64,000 bases of DNA from Sphaerotilus natans. GTDB lineage: Bacteria; Pseudomonadota; Gammaproteobacteria; Burkholderiales; Burkholderiaceae_C. Below the pieces are notes generated by a model. The model saw nothing but the letters and a program-made list of their open reading frames with translations. It did not search any database and was not told where the DNA came from. Shown piece by piece: positions 59,045 to 64,000 of the stretch (the stretch's first letter is position 1; each line of letters opens with the position of its first letter). Position numbers and translations under genes: made by a program. The stretch lies in NCBI RefSeq assembly GCF_900156335.1, contig NZ_FTMZ01000013.1, positions 1-64,000 of the forward strand. The letters are read 5' to 3'.

Positions 59045-60178
59045 ATGTCCCGCCTGATTTCCTCCCTGCTGCTGGCGGCCGCGGCGCTGCTGGCGCAGCC
59101 GGCCGCGCTGGCCGCCGAGCCGGTCGCGCCAGCCGCCTCGGCTGCGACTGAAGCCGTTCCCGCGCCCCGCCCGAACGACACCCAGGCCGAGCGCGCCCGC
59201 GCTCAGCCCGGCAACAACGCGCCGTTCTGGCGTGGCGTGCGTGATTCCGGCCAGCAGGCCGGCTACAGCTCGCTGCCCGGCGCCGAGAAGGGCGTGCTGA
59301 TCCAGTCGCAGGTCCAGTATCCCGGCTCGCGGCTGACCACGGCCGGCGAGGCCTGGCGCCAGGTGCGCAACCAGTGGATCCTGCCGTATGGCGGCTCGCT
59401 GCTGCTGATCGTCAGCCTGGCCATCGGCCTGTTCTACTGGCGCAAGGGCGCGCTGGGCGGCCACCAGCCCGACACCGGTCGCATGATCGAGCGCTTCACC
59501 CCGCTGGAGCGCGCGGCGCACTGGGTCAATGCCGCGGCCTTCGTCGCGCTGGCGCTGTCGGGCATCGTGATGGCCTTCGGCAAGTTCTTCCTGCTGCCGC
59601 TGGTCGGGCACTCGGTCTTCGGGCTGCTGACCTTGGCGCTGAAGAATGTCCACAACTTCGCCGGCCCGCTGTTCGCGGTCTCGCTGCTGGTGGTGATCCT
59701 GGTCTTCGTGCGCGACAACATCGCCAACCGTGCCGACTTCGTCTGGCTGTCGAAGGCCGGCGGCATGTTCGGCGACGAAGAGGTGCCTTCCCACCGTTTC
59801 AACGCCGGCGAGAAGGGCATGTTCTGGTGGGGCGTGACGGTGCCGGGCGTGATCGTCGTGGCTTCCGGCCTAGTGCTCGACCGGCTGGTCCCTGGCTGGG
59901 GCGAGCTGCGCGGCGAGATGCAGGTCGCGCACATGGTCCATGCGGTCGCGGCGATCCTGATGATGTCGGTCCTGCTCGGCCACATCTACATGGGCACCAT
60001 CGGCATGAAGGGCGCCTACGCGGCGATGAAGACCGGCTATGTCGACGAGGGCTGGGCGCGCGAGCACCACGAGCTCTGGTACGACGACATCAAGGCGGGC
60101 AAGATCCCGGCCGTGCGCTCCAAGCCGGTCGCCAGCTCCGCCGCTCCCCGCTCACCTCAGACGAGTCCCTCCGCATGA
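59045..60178 (+). CDS. Formate dehydrogenase cytochrome b (gamma) subunit
   Basis: Membrane anchor delivering electrons to quinone. It has 377 residues: signal-like N terminus (about 1-22), a periplasmic stretch, a first membrane helix (about 118-138), then the four-helix cytochrome b core with haem-ligand candidates in RAAHWVNAAAFVALALSG, NVHNFAGPLF and HMVHAVAAILMMSVLLGHIYMG. The FdnI/FdoI-like core is extended by a long N-terminal region. Its stop overlaps the next start (ATGA). Confidence 0.93.
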   Translation: MSRLISSLLLAAAALLAQPAALAAEPVAPAASAATEAVPAPRPNDTQAERARAQPGNNAPFWRGVRDSGQQAGYSSLPGAEKGVLIQSQVQYPGSRLTTAGEAWRQVRNQWILPYGGSLLLIVSLAIGLFYWRKGALGGHQPDTGRMIERFTPLERAAHWVNAAAFVALALSGIVMAFGKFFLLPLVGHSVFGLLTLALKNVHNFAGPLFAVSLLVVILVFVRDNIANRADFVWLSKAGGMFGDEEVPSHRFNAGEKGMFWWGVTVPGVIVVASGLVLDRLVPGWGELRGEMQVAHMVHAVAAILMMSVLLGHIYMGTIGMKGAYAAMKTGYVDEGWAREHHELWYDDIKAGKIPAVRSKPVASSAAPRSPQTSPSA

Positions 60179-60570
60179 AGCGCCCCCATTCCTTTGCGGT
60201 TTCCTTCGCGGTGTCCCTGGCGGCCCGGGCCGCCCTGCCGCTGATGCTCTCGGTGCTGGCCGCACCGGCCCTGGCCAAGCTGCCGCCGCTGTCCGAGGAG
60301 GCCAAGGCCAAGGCCGAGGAGACCAAGGCCCGCGGCGCGCACGGCGACAAGGTCGCCGCCTACAAGCTCTGCCTGGCGATGGACAAGGTCGCCGCCGACT
60401 ACCGTGCGCGTGCGAAGAGCGCCGGCAAGGAGGTCCGCCCGGCCACCGAGACGCCGCCCTGTGCCGATCCGGGCGCCTTCGTGCCGGCGCCGCCGGCCGC
60501 GGCCGCCTCGGCGCCGGCCGCGCCGGTGGCGGCGGTGACTGCGCCGGCTGCCGCCGCCAGCAAGCCCTGA
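60175..60570 (+). CDS. Small exported protein of the formate dehydrogenase operon
   Basis: A 131-residue protein with a signal peptide (to about APALA, residue 34), a charged helical middle (EEAKAKAEETKARGAHGDKVAAYKLCLAMDKV) with two Cys, and a long Ala/Pro-rich tail. Function unknown. Coupled to the gamma subunit by a 4-nt overlap and followed by fdhD. Confidence 0.7.
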   Translation: MKRPHSFAVSFAVSLAARAALPLMLSVLAAPALAKLPPLSEEAKAKAEETKARGAHGDKVAAYKLCLAMDKVAADYRARAKSAGKEVRPATETPPCADPGAFVPAPPAAAASAPAAPVAAVTAPAAAASKP

Positions 60571-60603
60571 TCCCGCGTCGTCCGCTGTCCGGAGTCTCCT
60601 GCC

Positions 60604-61524
60604 ATGCCCGCCTTGCCGCACGCGCTGCCTGATCCCGCCGTCGTTGCGCCGGTCTCCGCGCCGGCCCCGGTCGCGCCGCGCATGACCGACGCGCGGCTGC
60701 CGCTGCTGCGCGAGATCGAGGTGATGGACGAATACGGCGTGCGCCGCCCGATCGCGATCCCGGCCGAGCAGGCGCTGACCGTCTTCGTCGATCGCCGCGA
60801 GCTGGTCACGCTGATGACGCTGGGCGCGATGCCCGAGCTGCTGGTGCTGGGCTGGCTGCGCAACCAGCGCCTGATCGCCTCGCCCGACGAGATCGAGTCG
60901 ATCACCGTCGACTGGGAGGTCGGCGCGGCGGCGGTGCGCACCCGCGCCGGCATCGCCGACCTGGACGCGCGCACCGGCCGCCGGGTGGTTACCACCGGCT
61001 GTGGCCAGGGCACCGTCTTCGGCGATCTGATGGCGCAGGTCGACGGCATCCGACTGCCGCCGCCCGCGCAGGCGCGCCTGCGCCAGGGCGCGCTGGTGGC
61101 GATGCTCGAGACGATGCGCCAGACCGACAGCATCCACCGCCGCGCCGGCTCGGTGCACGGCTGCGCGCTGTTCTCGGCCGACGGCCGCGAGCGGCTGATG
61201 TTCGTCGAGGATGTCGGCCGCCACAACGCGATCGACACCATTTCCGGCTGGATGGCGCTGCACGGCATCGACGGCGGCGACAAGGTGTTCTACACCACTG
61301 GCCGGCTGACCAGCGAGATGGTGATGAAGTCGGCGCACATGGGCGTGCCGATCATCGTCTCGCGCAACGGCGTGACCCAGATGGGCCACGACCTGGCCAC
61401 CCGCCTGGGCATGACGCTGTTCGGCCGCGCCGCCAACCGCCATTTTCTTTGCTACACCGGCTTCGACCGCTTCGACTCCGAGCCGGAGCCGCAGCGCGCG
61501 CCGGTGCGGGTTGTTGCCGGCTGA
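60604..61524 (+). CDS. fdhD: Formate dehydrogenase sulfurtransferase FdhD
   Basis: Cytoplasmic protein that transfers sulfur to the bis-MGD cofactor of formate dehydrogenase. It has 306 residues with VTTGCGQGTVFGDLM (Cys133), HGCALFSADG, VEDVGRHNAIDTISG and TTGRLTSEMVMKSAHMGVPIIVSRNGVT. The usual two-Cys CxxC loop has only one Cys here. The first about 35 residues are Pro/Ala-rich; the next in-frame Met is at residue 27. Confidence 0.93.
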   Translation: MPALPHALPDPAVVAPVSAPAPVAPRMTDARLPLLREIEVMDEYGVRRPIAIPAEQALTVFVDRRELVTLMTLGAMPELLVLGWLRNQRLIASPDEIESITVDWEVGAAAVRTRAGIADLDARTGRRVVTTGCGQGTVFGDLMAQVDGIRLPPPAQARLRQGALVAMLETMRQTDSIHRRAGSVHGCALFSADGRERLMFVEDVGRHNAIDTISGWMALHGIDGGDKVFYTTGRLTSEMVMKSAHMGVPIIVSRNGVTQMGHDLATRLGMTLFGRAANRHFLCYTGFDRFDSEPEPQRAPVRVVAG

Positions 61525-61585
61525 TCCGGGGCGCGGGCCTGCGCTACAGTGCGGCGGCCCACGCGCTGCCCGCTGTCTGTCGCCC

Positions 61586-63012
<1,427 letters not shown>

Positions 63013-63016
<4 letters not shown>

Positions 63017-64000
63017 CGGCCGTGCGCGCGGCCGGCGCCGGCTCGATCCGCACCCGGCTGCTGGCGCTGACGCTGGTGCCGCTGCTGGGCGTGCTGCCGC
63101 TGCTCGGGCTGATCCTGCTGCTGTGGGGCAACCAGGCCATCGACCTGCTGCTCTCGGGCCGGGTGCGCTCCGACCTGGCGGTCGCGCAGGGCTATTTCGA
63201 CCGGGTGCAGGCGGAGGTCGGCAGCGGCACGCAGGCGGTGGCCGGCTCGCATCTGCTGGTGCGCACGCTGGCGCTGACGCCGCCAGCCGAGCGCGAGGCG
63301 GCGCTGGCCGCGCTGCTGGCCCGCGAGCAGGTCCGGCACCGGCTCGACTTCCTGCGCATGCTGCCGCCGCAGGCGAGCGAGGCTGTGGCCGGCTCCGGGG
63401 GGGAGGCGGGGGTCGCGGTGATGGAGGCGGCGCAGCTCGAGGCGCTGGCGCCGGGTCTGGCCGAGCGGGCGCACATCGGTCTGGTCGACTCCGACGGCGC
63501 CGCTCCGAGCGAGCGGGTCACCGAATCGCGTGGCCTGGTGCTGATCGCGCAGGCGCGCATCGAGAACGCCGCCGGCGCCACGATCGGCTGGCTGCAGGGC
63601 GGCGTGCTGCTCAACCGCAATCTGGGCGTCATCGATCACATCAACCAGATCGTCTACCCGGACGGTGCGCTGGCCTTCGGCAGCCAGGGCACCGCGACGC
63701 TCTTTCTCGACGATGTGCGCATCAGCACCAATGTGCGGCTGTTCGGCGATCCGCAGGCCGAGCGCGCGGTCGGCACCCGGGTGTCGGCGGCGGTGCGCGA
63801 GGCGGTGCTCGGGCGCGGCGAGACCTGGCTGGGGCGCGCCTTCGTCGTCAAGGACTGGTATGTCTCGGGCTACCAGCCGTTGACGGATGCCAGCGGCCGG
63901 CGCGTCGGCATGCTGTATGTGGGCTTTCTCGAGCGGCCCTTCGTGGTGGTCAAGTACGCGGTGCTGGTCGGCATCGGGCTGCTGTTCTTCGTGGTGATGC
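63013..64000 (+). CDS. Cache-type sensor histidine kinase, N-terminal part
   Basis: Cut by the right edge; no stop in the window. From the GTG at 63013 the 329 visible codons give a short basic tail, a first membrane helix (about residues 16-38, LALTLVPLLGVLPLLGLILLLWG), a long extracytoplasmic domain of double-Cache character (RAHIGLVDSDGAAPSERV, then FVVKDWYVSGYQPLTDASGRRVGMLYVGF near the membrane) and the beginning of a second helix (VLVGIGLLFFVVM). The kinase core lies beyond 64000. Partner of the preceding regulator. Confidence 0.85.

Overview
This is a very GC-rich window (core genes look close to 70% G+C by eye) with gene content and order typical of the betaproteobacterial order Burkholderiales. 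Indicators are sucC-recX-recA, the rod-shape block mreBCD-mrdA-rodA next to gatCA, a complete dcw cell-wall/division cluster ending in ftsZ-lpxC, a kynBUA operon, dusB-fis-purH-ruvC, and a periplasmic formate dehydrogenase locus with DUF3305/DUF3306 genes. The Leptothrix/Sphaerotilus/Rubrivivax side of the order fits best, but the genus cannot be fixed from sequence alone.

Layout. 1-2100 (minus): sucC (cut by the window edge), recX and recA, with a LexA box over the recA promoter. 2266-4481 (plus): a TctD/TctE-type two-component pair whose response regulator carries a frameshift. 4509-10495 (minus): rodA, mrdA, mreD, mreC, mreB. 10757-13946 (plus): gatC, gatA (no gatB after it) and a YegD-like Hsp70. 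13956-15206 (minus): an exported DUF6600-type protein. 15545-32842 (plus): the dcw cluster rsmH-ftsL-ftsI-murE-murF-mraY-murD-ftsW-murG-murC-ddl-ftsQ-ftsA-ftsZ. It is headed by a MraZ-box operator array and by what reads as a truncated relict of mraZ, and is closed by a strong hairpin before lpxC. 33904-37009: a small membrane protein, a GST-like protein and a GGDEF-EAL protein. 36939-39820 (minus): kynA, kynU, kynB for tryptophan to anthranilate.

39922-45151 (minus) is the one clearly accessory region. It has visibly lower GC and consists of a secreted protein, a YkgJ-type Cys-cluster protein, a 540-residue protein joining an HNH-nuclease-like motif to membrane segments, a 363-residue protein with a long Gly/Ala-rich hydrophobic core between coiled coils, a WYL-domain regulator, and a small putative secreted peptide. 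Near-identical 23-bp elements built on a CGCGACA-N5-TGTCGCG palindrome lie in the same orientation at its two ends. This four-gene cassette (WYL regulator, glycine-rich membrane protein, HNH-like membrane protein, Cys-cluster protein) is the best candidate here for an undescribed system. A defence or toxin-like role is inference only.

45258-50530 returns to housekeeping genes (ruvC, a GNAT acetyltransferase, purH, fis, dusB, a YqaA-type membrane protein, mobA). 50545-64000 is the formate dehydrogenase locus. On the minus strand are maturation genes (TorD-like chaperone, polyferredoxin, DUF3306, DUF3305). Divergently on the plus strand are a Tat-signal peptide protein, the catalytic subunit, the Fe-S subunit, a lipoprotein, the cytochrome b subunit, a small exported protein, fdhD, and a two-component system whose NtrC-like regulator lacks a normal GAFTGA loop. 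The divergent promoter region carries two pairs of related palindromes, each pair spaced 22 bp.
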